From: Lactifluus volemus
Taxonomy: Eukaryota; Basidiomycota; Agaricomycetes; Russulales; Russulaceae
DNA: 64,000 nucleotides
Direction of reading: 5' to 3'
Assembly: GCA_022376515.1 (NCBI GenBank)
Contig: WTXI01000204.1
Location: forward strand, 1-64,000
The translations under genes and the position numbers were made by a program. The stretch's first letter is position 1. Each line of letters starts with the position of its first letter. Under the pieces are notes generated by a model. The model was not told where the DNA came from. It searched no databases and worked only from the letters and a program-made list of their open reading frames with translations. Shown in pieces: positions 1-9,974 of this stretch.

Positions 1-2355
1 GCCCTAGATAGCCCGGTCGCACCCGCACAAGCGTGAAGCACAGGGTTAGAGCAGCGACATTACTAGGCACAGGGACAACCTTATTGATCCTGCTATGGAA
101 GCCTATGAACCCAACGCACCTGATCCACATGCTGGCGAAACATGCGACACCCATAAACAGCGAGGAGCACGACAATGGGGCGTGTACCCAAACTGAGTAC
201 GCGGGTGATAAGCGTACGTCTAGGTTCGTCTTTGAAACCGCCGCCGCAATTGTAAACCCCCCTATGAGAAGTGTGATAGTTGGCGAAAACATGACAGAGA
301 AGATCCAACTCCAAGTGTATGAGTATGGAATATCCAGCACCGAGCTAGTCTACACTCGCCGAGTGGCTTCTACAGGGCTCAATCGTTCATTTGTGTCCGC
401 ATCCCGGATCACCCGCAGCCATATAAGCAATGCAGGAACCATGGTAGAAGTTACGAAAAGTGATATAGCCTATGGAACAATAGAATCAGTCACTCCAAGG
501 AGTGCAATGGAGGCTTGAAAAACCTCTGTAACCCACGAGTCGGTGGCAAAGACCAACACGGCAAAACACTGATTTGCTTCCTCCTCATCCACGGTCTGCA
601 CATTCAGTAGTGAACATAGACGCGGAGAGGGCGACCCAAACGCGGCGTCTGCTGAGGCGAACACGTCCGACGCGTCTTCACCTCGAATGCCTTCTCTTCT
701 GTGGTATCCACTGGTGCACCTAGCGGTGTTCCACCTTGGCCGCGGCGTTCACGTCCTATCATCTGCCTCCATACGGTGTTGCGCTCCCATGCAACGTGTT
801 CGCGTAGGTTGAGTTTCAGGAATCGCTGCGCGCCCGCAGTGTCATCTTGCATGACACACTTAGCATACAACTGAACCAATGCGGATTGGGCATCTGCAGG
901 CCTTGCGCGAGACACCTGGTCAAAGGGAAGTGTGGGCTCAAGGATGTCATGAAGATAATGTGTTTGAAGCTAAGACCGTTAATCAGCCGACTGATCGACA
1001 CGTAACAAATGTGTGGATACTGAGCTCTCTGTAACTTTATCGTATCTACCGAACAGAACCAATAACAGAATCCACTGTGCAAGAAACGACTTACTTCTTC
1101 AGGACTTTGCGGAATCCAGAATAATTCAATTCAACGTAAGAACGCAGTGCGCTCACTTGAACGTACAAATTCGACGGTTGAATAGCAGTTGTGTATCCGT
1201 CACGAAGTTCTTTTTCGAAGTCCAAATCGTTTCACTACCACCCGATACTGGACCGTGAGGCGAACCCAATGAGGCGATACTACTGCGGAGCTTATTCGCG
1301 ACCCCGAAGACCACAATAGTCGGCGATCTGCTACGACCTAAACTCCCCCCGTTTCTGGGATCATTTAGGCTGACACTTGCTTCGGGCCCAGGTTCCTCTC
1401 TCTCAGGGACGGGAGTGGGAAAGGAATGCAGCACACAAAACGGGGGGAGTGAAGCTTCGAGATCAATGTTCTCCTCTGTAGACGAGATACTGATGCGGCG
1501 GGTACGCGATGCGGTTACATCTCTAGAGTGAGTCGCTACGGTTAGTCAGCCAAAGGAAGATAGTTACAGCAGGGTGAACAGACATAAAGTGGACGACACA
1601 TAGCCAAACATGTAAATTGACACCAGCTTGGCTACCTTGTACATGTCCGCAAAACGGGTGGGGATAACCTAGATGGAACAGGTGAAGAACTAAGGAGGAC
1701 GAAGCAGACAATCCAACGCGGGATTTAATTGGAATCAAAGAAGTGACAAGGGTTCACTCACCTCCCTGTGACAAAGCACGCCCCGCAGAGGTGGACGCCC
1801 GCCTTCGGTGCTTTGATACGGGCCCTGACTCCACTCAGGGCACACACTCTTCCTCATCTCAAGGCGGTACTTTGCCATTCGTCTTTGTCTTCATCTTCGC
1901 CATCACCCCAGTGGTTGTCCCCGTAAAATCGGCCAGCCAACATCCCAAGGTCATCTTGTTCTAAGAGTAATTTCCTGAAGTGCGTAAAAGGACGAGATCC
2001 TTTGTAGCTCTGCATCTAAAGGAGGTTGGAAGAGCACATCAGTGTCTTGAAACTGTGCTGCGTGCGCTAAGGATGTTTGTTCTTTTGCCAAATCTATGTC
2101 GTGGGCCTGGAGAAGGGCCTCACGCTGTTGTTTCTCGAGGTTGTAAATGTACTTCTTGAGAGCGTCATATCTATCAGAATGGGTATGCATGTAAACGCCA
2201 ACCACGCTCGTTCTAGCAATGGGATACGCACACAATATACTCCTCCCACATTCCACATGAGCATTGAATTTGAGAGAGGAACTGAGTAGGAAATAGGGAG
2301 AATTTTGATCATTAGCATGGATATTGTCACTAGAGGGAAAATACCTAAATTTCAT
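1..2355 (-). pseudogene. SPX-SLC13 low-affinity phosphate transporter (PHO87/90/91 type), decayed, 3' end off the window
   Basis: The family consists of membrane phosphate permeases with a cytosolic N-terminal SPX (inositol-polyphosphate sensing) domain and an SLC13-type permease. Reading leftward on the minus strand, the gene starts at ATG 2355 with MKF, then an intron (2282-2344), then SSLKFNA and RYDALKKYIYNLEKQQ (SPX part 1). SPX part 2 is LRSYVELNYSGFRKVLKK, intron 1046-1094, YDKVTE, intron 970-1020, then THYLHDILEPTLPF and LREHVAWERNTVWRQMIG. The permease begins near 640 (VDEEEANQCFAVLVFAT) and continues as MFSPTITLLIGGFTIAAAVS, FASMWI, intron 63-119, NVAALTLCFTLV at the edge. Introns and protein identity are well kept, but the frame breaks near 2250, 1966, 690, 620, 225 and 170. 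That makes a pseudogene likelier than a working gene; uncorrected sequencing indels are the alternative. Family assignment is secure from the motifs. Confidence 0.85.
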
Positions 2356-2677
2356 GGCAAATTTGTAGGAATCGAAAATTGGCCGCTGCACCCGGTTGGG
2401 GAGTTGTGCAAGGGAAATCAGTTCCTCTTCGAGCGAGTATATTTGGTGAGTGATTAGTTCAGATGAACCAAAAATATTCGAAAGGAAGGAAAGCAGTGTT
2501 GTTGACCATGACGTTGAATAACTCCGAGTCGAACAGCCTCGAGTTGTCATAGACTTAACACCGTGGGGGCGCTTATGTTAGCCACTCGTCTCTCTGACGT
2601 GCACTTCAATTTGAAATTGAGCACCTTTAGCCTTTGAGGCACACATTCTCCATTTCAACACTGATTACTCATCTGCT
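2356..2677. other. Intergenic DNA upstream of the phosphate transporter
   Basis: About 320 bases between the SPX start and a foldback repeat. I see no gene and no clear core promoter motif, although the transporter promoter should lie here. Confidence 0.4.
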
Positions 2678-3169
2678 TCTCCTCTAGTTCTCTCTCTTGT
2701 CTCTTTCACATTGCTATAAAGTCTTAGTGTCTTTGTCCTGTTCTCATGTTTACTTGATGCCTGCATGCCCCTCTATATCTCTGAACCTTCCTGCAGGTGT
2801 CCTTTCTGTTCCTGTGCACATCCCTCTTGGTTCCTTGTTCAGGCAACCTCTCAGTGCCCCATCTCCTGTTCAATTCCTGTGCCACCATTGAGACATGTAA
2901 GTTCAGCTCCTTGTTCCTGCCAGGCAACACACAAGGAGCTGAACTTACATGTCTTGATGGTGGCATGGGAATTGAACAGGGAATGGGCACTGAGGGGTTG
3001 CCTGAACAAGGAACCAAGAGGGATGTGTGCAGGAACAGAAAGGACACTGCATGCAGGAAGGTTTGGAGATACAGAGGGGCATGCAGGTGTTAAGTAAATG
3101 TGAGAATGGGACAAAGATGCTAAGACTTTGTAGCAATGTGAAAGAGATGAGAGAGAGAACTAGAGGAGA
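2678..3169. repeat. Foldback element: about 490-base imperfect palindrome
   Basis: The left arm (from TCTCCTCTAGTTCTC at 2678) is the reverse complement of the right arm (ending GAGAACTAGAGGAGA at 3169) with scattered mismatches and small indels. The axis is near 2923, flanked by GACATGTAAGTTCAGCTCC and its complement. Overlapping open frames in both arms arise from the symmetry and are not genes. It could be a foldback MITE or the product of an inverted duplication. No target-site duplication was found, because the right arm abuts LTR B1. Confidence 0.8.
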
Positions 3170-3252
3170 TGTTATGGCTCTACTAGGGTCAGGTCCCAAC
3201 TAGGGTTTGATGGTTCTGATCTCTTCTAAGATCTAGGCTCAGGGTCACTTAA

Positions 3253-4189
3253 TGTTACGGTTATGCGGGCTGCCTGGCCCATTTCTTACTGTTTTCTGTC
3301 TGATTTTCGACTTGTGTTGTGACCTAGGGTCCCTTTCCTTGGCCAGCCCCTTCTGTTCCGCTTCTAGGGGCTGTGCGTCGCCGTTTTGGACGTGTATTTG
3401 ACTCAGGGATCATGACTCAAATCTTGAGTCAGTGTTCTTGACTCAGATCTTGAGTCAGATGCACTGAGTCAGTTCTTGAGTTATCAGAACTGACTCAGGT
3501 CCTTAGTCAATAGTCTTGACTTTGCTACTGTACTGTGACCTTTGTAGGATAGTTGGCTGGCCCTCTGTACGCATAAATAGGGCCCTGTAGACGAGCTAAA
3601 GCCTCAGCTTCAGCTTCGTCTAGAATCGCAGTTCATTGTCTCCTGCTCACACTCGCATCGCATCTTCTCCTCTCTTCTTGTGAATCCCCTCTTCGTACCT
3701 TGATCTAGGTACTTCGTGCCACCATCAGACATCTGTGAACTTGTTCCATTTCCTTTGGAACTAGCTCCCAGACGCCCGAACCCTAATACGAACGTGCTGC
3801 GAGAAGTAATCTCCACTTCTCACACTGCGTCCGCCCTCGAACCTTAGTTCAACCTTGCACCAACGTACTAGGGCCAGGAAGATCCTTTCTGACCATAGTG
3901 TGTTCGCGCCCGTGTTGCGGTTGAACCCACACATTGTCATTAACCCATCTGCCACCGTCTATCCCTTTTAGGAACGGTAACTCCGACCATCGTGTGCGCC
4001 AGTCCGCTAGTCCGTCTTGCGCGATAACAGACACCCAGAGTTCGCACAGTCAAGTCTACTCCACACAGGACCTTGCCTGCGCGTGCTAGAATCGACCATT
4101 TGGTGTTGTTAGTCTTGTCTGACTCGCCACAGCAAATAGCCAACCAGAACGACACTCACTTCGAGCCATGGTCCCTGCGAACCGTGACA
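3253..4189 (+). mobile_element. Solo LTR of family A (A1), 937 bases, TSD cttaa
   Basis: Begins TGTTACGGTTATGCGG and ends CCGTGACA, with the 5-base duplication cttaa at 3248-3252 and 4190-4194. Two further copies of almost the same length lie at 6171-7106 and 39249-40185. All three are solo LTRs with their own TSDs, and no internal region of this family occurs in the window. The insertion site is inside LTR B1, so A1 is younger than B1. Confidence 0.92.
3399..3579 (+). promoter_or_regulatory. LTR A1 promoter: seven TGACTCA/TGAGTCA sites upstream of a TATA box
   Basis: Perfect heptamers TGACTCA or TGAGTCA occur at 3399, 3413, 3425, 3439, 3451, 3465 and 3491, with a degenerate one at 3477. The spacing is 12-14 bases for most of the array. 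An ATAAATA TATA-like box follows at 3573-3579, then a region suited to transcript start. TGACTCA is the known binding site of Gcn4/AP-1 bZIP factors; a link to amino-acid starvation is inference. Confidence 0.65.
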
Positions 4190-4606
4190 CTTAAGGTGAC
4201 AACACACAGAGCCCTGTGGTGTTGTAGCATAACCACCAAGCTTCAGTAGCCTTATTAGGGCATTTAGAAGGGTAAGAGAAAAAGGAAGAGGAGAAGGGGA
4301 GAGTTCTTGTCACTCAGGAGAGTTTGAAACAGTAGATTGAAGTTATCATTTAGGCACTAGGTAAGTATGGGCATTAGGCAAGTACACAGATGAGGCCTCT
4401 TCTCCCAATGTCCGTCCCACCTTCTCTCCCAGTGTTTAGTCCTTCATGAGCCCTTAACCCACCCCAAACTGGGTGGCTATGCCATTGAGGCTCCTTGCAC
4501 ATGGCTGTCCCTATCTCCAGACCCACTATGGGTCCTTCACCCCCAGTCTCCCAGTCAGTGGGTTATGGAAGCAGTAAGGGTCCAACATGTCCTGCATTCT
4601 GTAACA

Positions 4607-5244
4607 CTCCTCCATTACCAAAAATATTAATCTATGACCTTTCTAGATATATGATGATCTTATCTATCTTGTCTGATTTGATCTGATCAATCACTTCTCT
4701 TGATAGGTACATTTATGACCTTAATAATCAAGATTAATATAATCTGATTATAGTTCCCTAGCTAGATATCTAAAAAGATCAAGCAAGGTAAATGTATGAG
4801 CATAAGATCTCAGGCTAGATAAGATTATGATAATGTAATACTGTATCTTGGAAGGAAACACTTATCTATAAGTATATGCAAGGTGGTTAAGGCCATAATA
4901 ATGTCATGATAGGGGCCAATTAAGATCAGACTTGCCTATCAGGGTAATTAACTGATCTTGTTAATGTCTTGTAAGATCTAGTATAACCTTGCAAGATAAT
5001 TAAAGGTCATTTAGGTACCTAGCTAGATATATCATGCCAGATTTATTAATATCATAACTGCTCTAGCATGCTAAACTTGAACTTTATATTATCTCTAGAT
5101 ATGCAAGGTCAAGCAAGGTAAGCTTGAGCACTGTAATCTTGCAAGGTGAGCAAGGTCATTTAGGTATCTAGGTATATTAGGCCAGATTTGTTAATATCAT
5201 AATTGTTCTAGCATGCCAAACTTGAACTTTATATTATCTGTCAT
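4607..5244. repeat. AT-rich spacer with a 90-base direct duplication
   Basis: No coding potential. The segments 5004-5094 and 5153-5240 are diverged direct repeats, both containing GCTAGATAT-like or AGGTATATTAGG sequence and AACTTGAACTTTATATTATC. The tract is rich in CTAG, GATC and GCAAGGT words. It may be the remains of a LTR internal region or of a non-autonomous element, but I cannot name it. Confidence 0.6.
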
Positions 5245-5688
5245 TGTTATGGATTTGTCTAGACCTATGTCTCCCTACTGCCTCATGTTTTTCATCTCCA
5301 TCATCATTCTTGCTTATGGACAGAGCCTTACCTTGTATAACACAGAACAGTGTGTTCATGACTCACAGTGACTCTTATGACATTATTAGCCTAGAACTTT
5401 GATGATGTTGTAGTTAGACCCAGGCTCATGACATTATTACTGATGTCACTTGCCCTTTGCCCTGTATAGTATGTAACACTCCTTATCTTGTGTTCTTGCT
5501 CTCTAGCTTGGACTTCTCTCCAATACTAGCCTCGTGAAACTGCTTACAAATCCCCTTGTGATCTCTCTCTCTCTCGAAGCCCTCTAAGTGCTATAACTTA
5601 GCTAGATCCAACCTAGACTCGCATCTCTGTTGGTCTCTCCTGAACACTTGATCCTATCTTAAGAACTAGGAACAGCTAGTCCCTAACA
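5245..5688 (+). mobile_element. 5' LTR of Gypsy family C (C1)
   Basis: Begins TGTTATGGATTTGTCTAGACC and ends TAGTCCCTAACA, with TG...CA ends and TGTTA/TAACA inverted tips. A shortened relative (C2) with the same two ends lies at 53489-53622. A gag-like reading frame starts about 30 bases downstream, as expected of a 5' LTR. Confidence 0.75.
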
Positions 5689-6170
5689 TAAGTCCAAGCT
5701 CCCACACACCACTGAAAGGTGGCAGACCCCCTGAATGACCGCATTGAACATCTGGTAGAGACACTTGCCATCTGGATCTCCACAGAGAAGGAATACTACA
5801 CAGTACTCCTCCTACTCAATCTAGCTACAGGTGAAAAGAAGTAAAGGCTTCTGACAGAACTCAATGAACTTACTCAGACCATTGAGCAAGCAGATGAGAT
5901 CCTGAGCGACAGTCTAGAAGACTACAGAAGCGACATGATCCTATTGGAAACCCTTAACCCAGAACCAGAACACGGTAGCACCTAGATTCTCATCCCTTTG
6001 CCAGAACTACCTCAGAAGTCAGCGTACTTGCAGTTGCAATATGAGCGCAACCCTCCTCAGAATAGAATTCCCTGACAATGACACACTGATCCCAGTGCCC
6101 ACCCAATACAACGATGACTTACCTGCACATGTGAAAGGCAGTATATATTGGAACCCCACAGACCAGTGTT

Positions 6171-7106
6171 TGTTACGGTTATGCGGGCTGCCCGGCCCAT
6201 TTCTTACTGTTTTCTGTCTGATTTTCGACTTGTGTTGTGACCTAGGGTCCCTTTCCTTGGCCAGCCCCTTCTGTTCCGCTTCTAGGGGCTGTGCGTCGCC
6301 GTTTTGGATGTGTATTTGACTCAGGGATCATGACTCAAATCTTGAGTCAGCGTTCTTGACTCAGATCTTGAGTCAGACGCACTGAGTCAGTTCTTGAGTC
6401 ATCAAAACTGACTCAGGTCCTTAGTCAATAGTCTTGACTTTGCTACTGTACTGTGACCTTTGTAGGATAGTTGGCTGGCCCTCTGTACGCATAAATAGGG
6501 CCCTGTAGACGAGCTAAAGCCTCAGCTTCAGCTTCGTCTAGAATTGCAGTTCATTGTCTCCTGCTCACGCTCGCATCGCATCTCCTCCTCTCTTCTTGTG
6601 AATCCCCTCTTCGTACCTTGATCTAGGCACTTCGCGCCACAATCAGACATCTGTGAACTTGTTCCATTTCCTTGAAACTAGTTCCCAGACGCCTGAACCC
6701 TAATACGAACACGCTGTGAGAAGTAGTCCCCACTTCTCACCCCGCGTCCGCCCTCGAACCTTAGTTCAACCTCTCACGAGTGTCCATAGAGACGAGGCAT
6801 CACTTCCCCTCTAAGAACACTCACGCCCGTGTTGCGGTTGAACCTACACATCGTCATCTATCCATCTGCCACCATCTATCCTCTTTAGGAACGGTAACTC
6901 CGACCATCGCGTGCGCCGGCCCATACTAACCGCCTCACACGATACGAACACTGAGAGTTCGTACAGTCAAGTCTACTCCTTACTGGACCTTGCCTGCACG
7001 TTCTAGAATTGACTATTTGGTGTTGCTAGTCTTGTCCGACTCACCACAGCAAATAGCCAACCGAAACAAAGCTCACTTCGAGCCACGGTCCCTGCGAACC
7101 GAGACA
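6171..7106 (+). mobile_element. Solo LTR of family A (A2), 936 bases, TSD gtgtt
   Basis: Same ends and internal order as A1. The TSD gtgtt is at 6166-6170 and 7107-7111. It interrupts the family C gag frame in the same orientation, and the gag frame continues exactly across it. Confidence 0.93.
6318..6499 (+). promoter_or_regulatory. LTR A2 promoter: eight TGACTCA/TGAGTCA sites and TATA box
   Basis: The cluster 6318-6415 holds eight perfect copies. The site that is degenerate in A1 is intact here. The ATAAATA box follows at about 6491-6497. Conservation of the array between copies suggests it is functional in the family rather than incidental. Confidence 0.65.
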
Positions 7107-7264
7107 GTGTTACTGCACGCAAGAAAAGTTGGTCTGTGTAGAGTTTATCAACAATGTCTGGCATGCTGTACTGCTCCACCATGAAATACTCAAGTCCTGC
7201 CCTGCATTCAGACTCCAAGAGACAGCAGAAGTGGGATGGTGATGCAAGAATGATGCACAACACC

Positions 7265-7772
7265 TGTTAGGAACAAGCGGTTCCTATGCTCTTGGTAGAG
7301 TCAGGTGGTTCAGGTAAACCTTAGCGACATCAGTCGATAAGGGTCAGGTTCAGAAAGTACTAAGTTAATGGTCACGTGACAAAGTATCAGCAGTAACTTG
7401 CAGCGTTACTGATGGCGTGTGAGACAAGGATCAGGAGTCTGAGAGTTCAGAAATGAAGTGTGAAGGTTCTCAGAACAGTAAGCTTGTATTGTAGGCTTAA
7501 GTCCAAGCTGGTTGGCTAGGGCCTAAGTGAGGGTCCTTATATACATGAGCTACCCTAGTCAGAAGGAGTTGGTATGAGTTGTAGGTAAGGAGTCACTGTG
7601 ACTCATGGTGATGAGTCATAACGAGTCACCATGAGTTGAGTCCACTCATGAGTCAGTTCGAGTCACATGGCTTATGTAATTGTACAGTACTCAGTCCAGA
7701 TGCGAGAATTGTAGGTAATCAGTCATGTGAGAAAATTTACATAAGGGAGGCAGTGACTGTGTGACCGTGACA
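7265..7772 (-). mobile_element. 3' LTR of chromodomain Gypsy D
   Basis: In minus orientation it runs TGTCACGGTCACACAG to GTTCCTAACA. A polypurine tract (AGATGGGAGGTAA on the minus strand) lies immediately upstream in the element at 7773-7786. TGACTCA-type sites occur at 7599, 7612 and 7649, and a TATATAAGG-like box lies downstream of them in element orientation at about 7537-7546. It was inserted in family C gag; the matching 5' LTR is not in the window. Confidence 0.8.
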
Positions 7773-7810
7773 TTACCTCCCATCTTAGGGTGGTTGTCCC
7801 ACCAGCCACC

Positions 7811-8893
7811 TTACTGCGATTCCCAGAAGTAAGTATCCAGGTCATGGATGTCGTTGTTGTAGTTGTTGTTGTTGTACCTCCCCCAGCTGGAGTTGTACTC
7901 CTCGTTGTCTTTGGCCATCTTGCTCCATGCATTGGGGCACTTGGTGTGATTGTAGAACTTGTGGGCCCACCCAATCTTGCACAGGCCATGGAGCGGACAC
8001 TTGGTATGGGGGAAGTAGCACCAGTCCTCGCCGTGGCCGGTCTTACCACACAAGGTGCATGGGTCTGGGTAGCGGCAGTGTTTTCTGGGGTTCCTTCATG
8101 CCTTCCTGCCCTGCCTCTCTTAGCTGCCTGTGCCCCCACGGAGTCTGGTGTGCTGGCTTTGCGCTGCTTCTATGATGGCTCTCCCCCTGGTTTCTGCATT
8201 GAGGACAGCGATGGGAGGTGAGTTGGTTCTGGAACATGGCGGGACACAGAGGGATGGGTCGTCGCTGGCGACGAGTGGCATGATGCGGTCAAAGAAGCAG
8301 GAGTTCTGGAGACAATGCCTGCAGTCCTTCATCTGCTGCGCCTGAACACTCATCTCGTGGTCTAACTCGTGCTCCTGCTCCTGGATGTGGATGAGCTTTC
8401 GCTGGAGTGCTCTGTACCTTTCTACCTCAGCTGTTAGACCCGGGTTGTCAAGGTCCTTGAGGGTGTCGTCTACTGTTCGCTTGAAAAGGTTGTGTATGCT
8501 TATGAGTTTTTCATTGTCTATGCTCGAGGTTTGCTCCCAGACTGGTGCACGGGCGGTGAGGGGGGCCCCATATGGTCTGTTGCCATATATTGTGAGTCCT
8601 TTGATGACAGGGTCGTCGTGGTCAAGGTGGTACCTGACAAACTCCATGCAGACCTAGTTTTCATCACCGTCTTGCAATGTAAATGTGTAGCTGTTTGGAT
8701 TGCATGGGTCATAGCGTTTGAAGCCTTCAGGGGTGGTCGCGAGCTCTCTGGCTGGGGGCAGCATTAAGAGATGTGGGATTTCTGGTTCTTCCTGCTTGAC
8801 TGCTGTTTCAGGGGACGGGGAGCAGACATGATAAGAGGGGGATCGTGGCGGCGATGATGTAAGTGGGGGCAAGCTGCCCAGGATGACTTCCAC
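7811..8893 (-). pseudogene. Extra downstream ORF of Gypsy D, with helical segment and zinc knuckle
   Basis: Lies between the chromodomain and the 3' LTR, on the same strand. It reads PARELATTPEGFKRYDPCNP, then MEFVRYHLDHDDPVIKG, an Asn/Leu/Glu-rich helical stretch (VERYRALQRKLIHIQEQEHE), a CxxC segment (CRHCLQNSCFF), and a Cys/His-rich tail with CTLCGKTGHGEDWC (CX2CX4HX4C) followed by HTKCPLHGLC and HTKCPNAW. A zinc knuckle of this form is typical of nucleic-acid binding proteins such as Gag. A separate 3' ORF with it after a chromodomain is unusual. Frame changes near 8650 and 8115 mean it is probably broken. I do not recognise the protein. Confidence 0.55.
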
Positions 8894-8899
8894 AGTGTC

Positions 8900-9732
8900 T
8901 GGAGATTCACCAGCAATGTGGAGGATCTCTTCATGGATGGGGTCAATGACTTGATGGTGGTGGGTGTGTGGTAAGATTTTATGGAGGAGTCAGACATTGT
9001 TCGTGAGGTATGGAGGGAAATGGAAGAGATGTGTACAGAGTGGATGCTGACAACTTGAGGCTGAATATTGTTCATATTTATGCCCAGCTTGAGCACTTTG
9101 GTCAGGTGTTTTCGGGTGAATTCTTTGATAAGATTGGGGGCATGTACATTGTCATAGGGTTCCCAGGTGTCTTCTGCTTCGCTGTAGCCCTTCCATCTAA
9201 TCTGATATTGGAGTTTCTTATGGCATATCCTTGTGTCTAACACCTGTTCAACTTCGTATTCTTCTTGTTCATCGATAATGTCAGGTGGTGGTTCCTTGAG
9301 GTTTGCCCCATGTTCTTCCGTCTCCTTATACAGTGTCAGGAGGGATGCATGAAAGATGTTGTGTATCTTCCATGTTTTGGGGAGTTGGAGCTTGAAAACG
9401 ACAGGTGACATGACTTGGGAGATAAGGAAGGGTCCATAGCGTTTATTGGCCAGTTTGGCTGTGGAGTGTGTTGTCTTGATGTTTTTTCCTTCTAGCCAGA
9501 CCCTTTCTCTGTCTTTGAAGGGGTGGTAGTGATGTTGCCCCTTCTTCCTTCACCAAGTCTCTTCATGGTGTTCTGGGCTGCTCTGATGGACCTTTGTGCC
9601 TGCTCCCTTATGCGTTTCAGGGTGCCTTGCCTATCTTCCAATAGGGGGACAGATGTGGTGATGGGTTGGTTTGGGAGTGAGGGCGTGTGTCCCATGAGGA
9701 GTTTGTAGGGGGTTTTGCCCATCATTATATTA
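8900..9732 (-). pseudogene. Ty3/Gypsy (chromovirus) integrase C-terminus and chromodomain
   Basis: Starts at the Harbinger boundary with MMGKTPYKLLMGHTP, the GKTPF-like C-terminal motif of Gypsy integrases. It continues through a basic region (EQAQRSIRAAQNTMKRLGEG), then VVFKLQLPKTWKIHNIFHAS and the chromodomain EVEQVLDTRICHKKLQYQIR plus WKGYSEAEDTWEP. Chromodomains direct integration to marked chromatin in this group. A frame change near 9490-9540 separates the two halves. Everything upstream (gag, protease, RT, RNase H, integrase core) is missing. Confidence 0.85.
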
Positions 9733-9974
9733 GGGTCATTCACAGCAGCCATTTTTGGCTCCTTTTTAGTTACTTTTTGTTTTACTTTTTAGTTACTTTT
9801 TCAAAAATGACATCTGAAAATGACTTGAAAAGGAAGCCAAAAAGGACCCTTTTTGCAAAATGGTGCTACACCCCCCATTTTGGAAATCATCGTCCTTTTC
9901 GCTTCCATTTTCGTTTCCATTTTCATGGCCTAATTTACACTCTGCCCCTGTCTGCATTGATCACTCATTCCTAC

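Larger units (their letters stand above)
3170..4606 (-). mobile_element. LTR family B, copy B1, split by a solo LTR of family A
   Basis: In minus orientation this runs from TGTTACAGAATGCAGG (4606 leftward) to GCCATAACA (3170), matching copy B3 (48292-48731) at both ends. The middle (about 4350-4580) is diverged or replaced. Family A LTR A1 sits inside it with a clean TSD. The ends are TG...CA with the short inverted repeat TGTTA. I found no TSD for B1 itself. Confidence 0.7.
5719..7261 (+). pseudogene. Gag-like protein fragment of Gypsy family C, split by solo LTR A2
   Basis: The frame reads VADPLNDRIEHLVETLAIW, then LTELNELTQTIEQADEILSD, LETLNPEPEH and later FPDNDTLIPVPTQYNDDLPA and GSIYWNPTDQC. 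Removing LTR A2 and one TSD copy restores the same frame across the insertion (DQC then YCTQEKLVCVEFINNVWHAV). The amphipathic N-terminal helix region and its position just after a 5' LTR suggest a Ty3/Gypsy capsid precursor; this is inference, not a domain match. A TAA near 5843 and a frameshift near 6050 break it. The element is cut at 7265 by Gypsy D. Confidence 0.6.

Noticed and set aside
33..518. Plus-strand frame of 161 codons at the left edge
   Set aside because: Antisense to the SLC13 permease exons and introns of the phosphate transporter, which show real motifs.
2724..3199. Several near-identical open frames on both strands
   Set aside because: Produced by the palindrome; the same sequence is read in opposite directions.
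3170..4606. Full LTR retrotransposon between family A copies A1 and A2
   Set aside because: A1 and A2 have different TSDs (cttaa and gtgtt) and the sequence between them belongs to families B and C, so they are independent solo LTRs.
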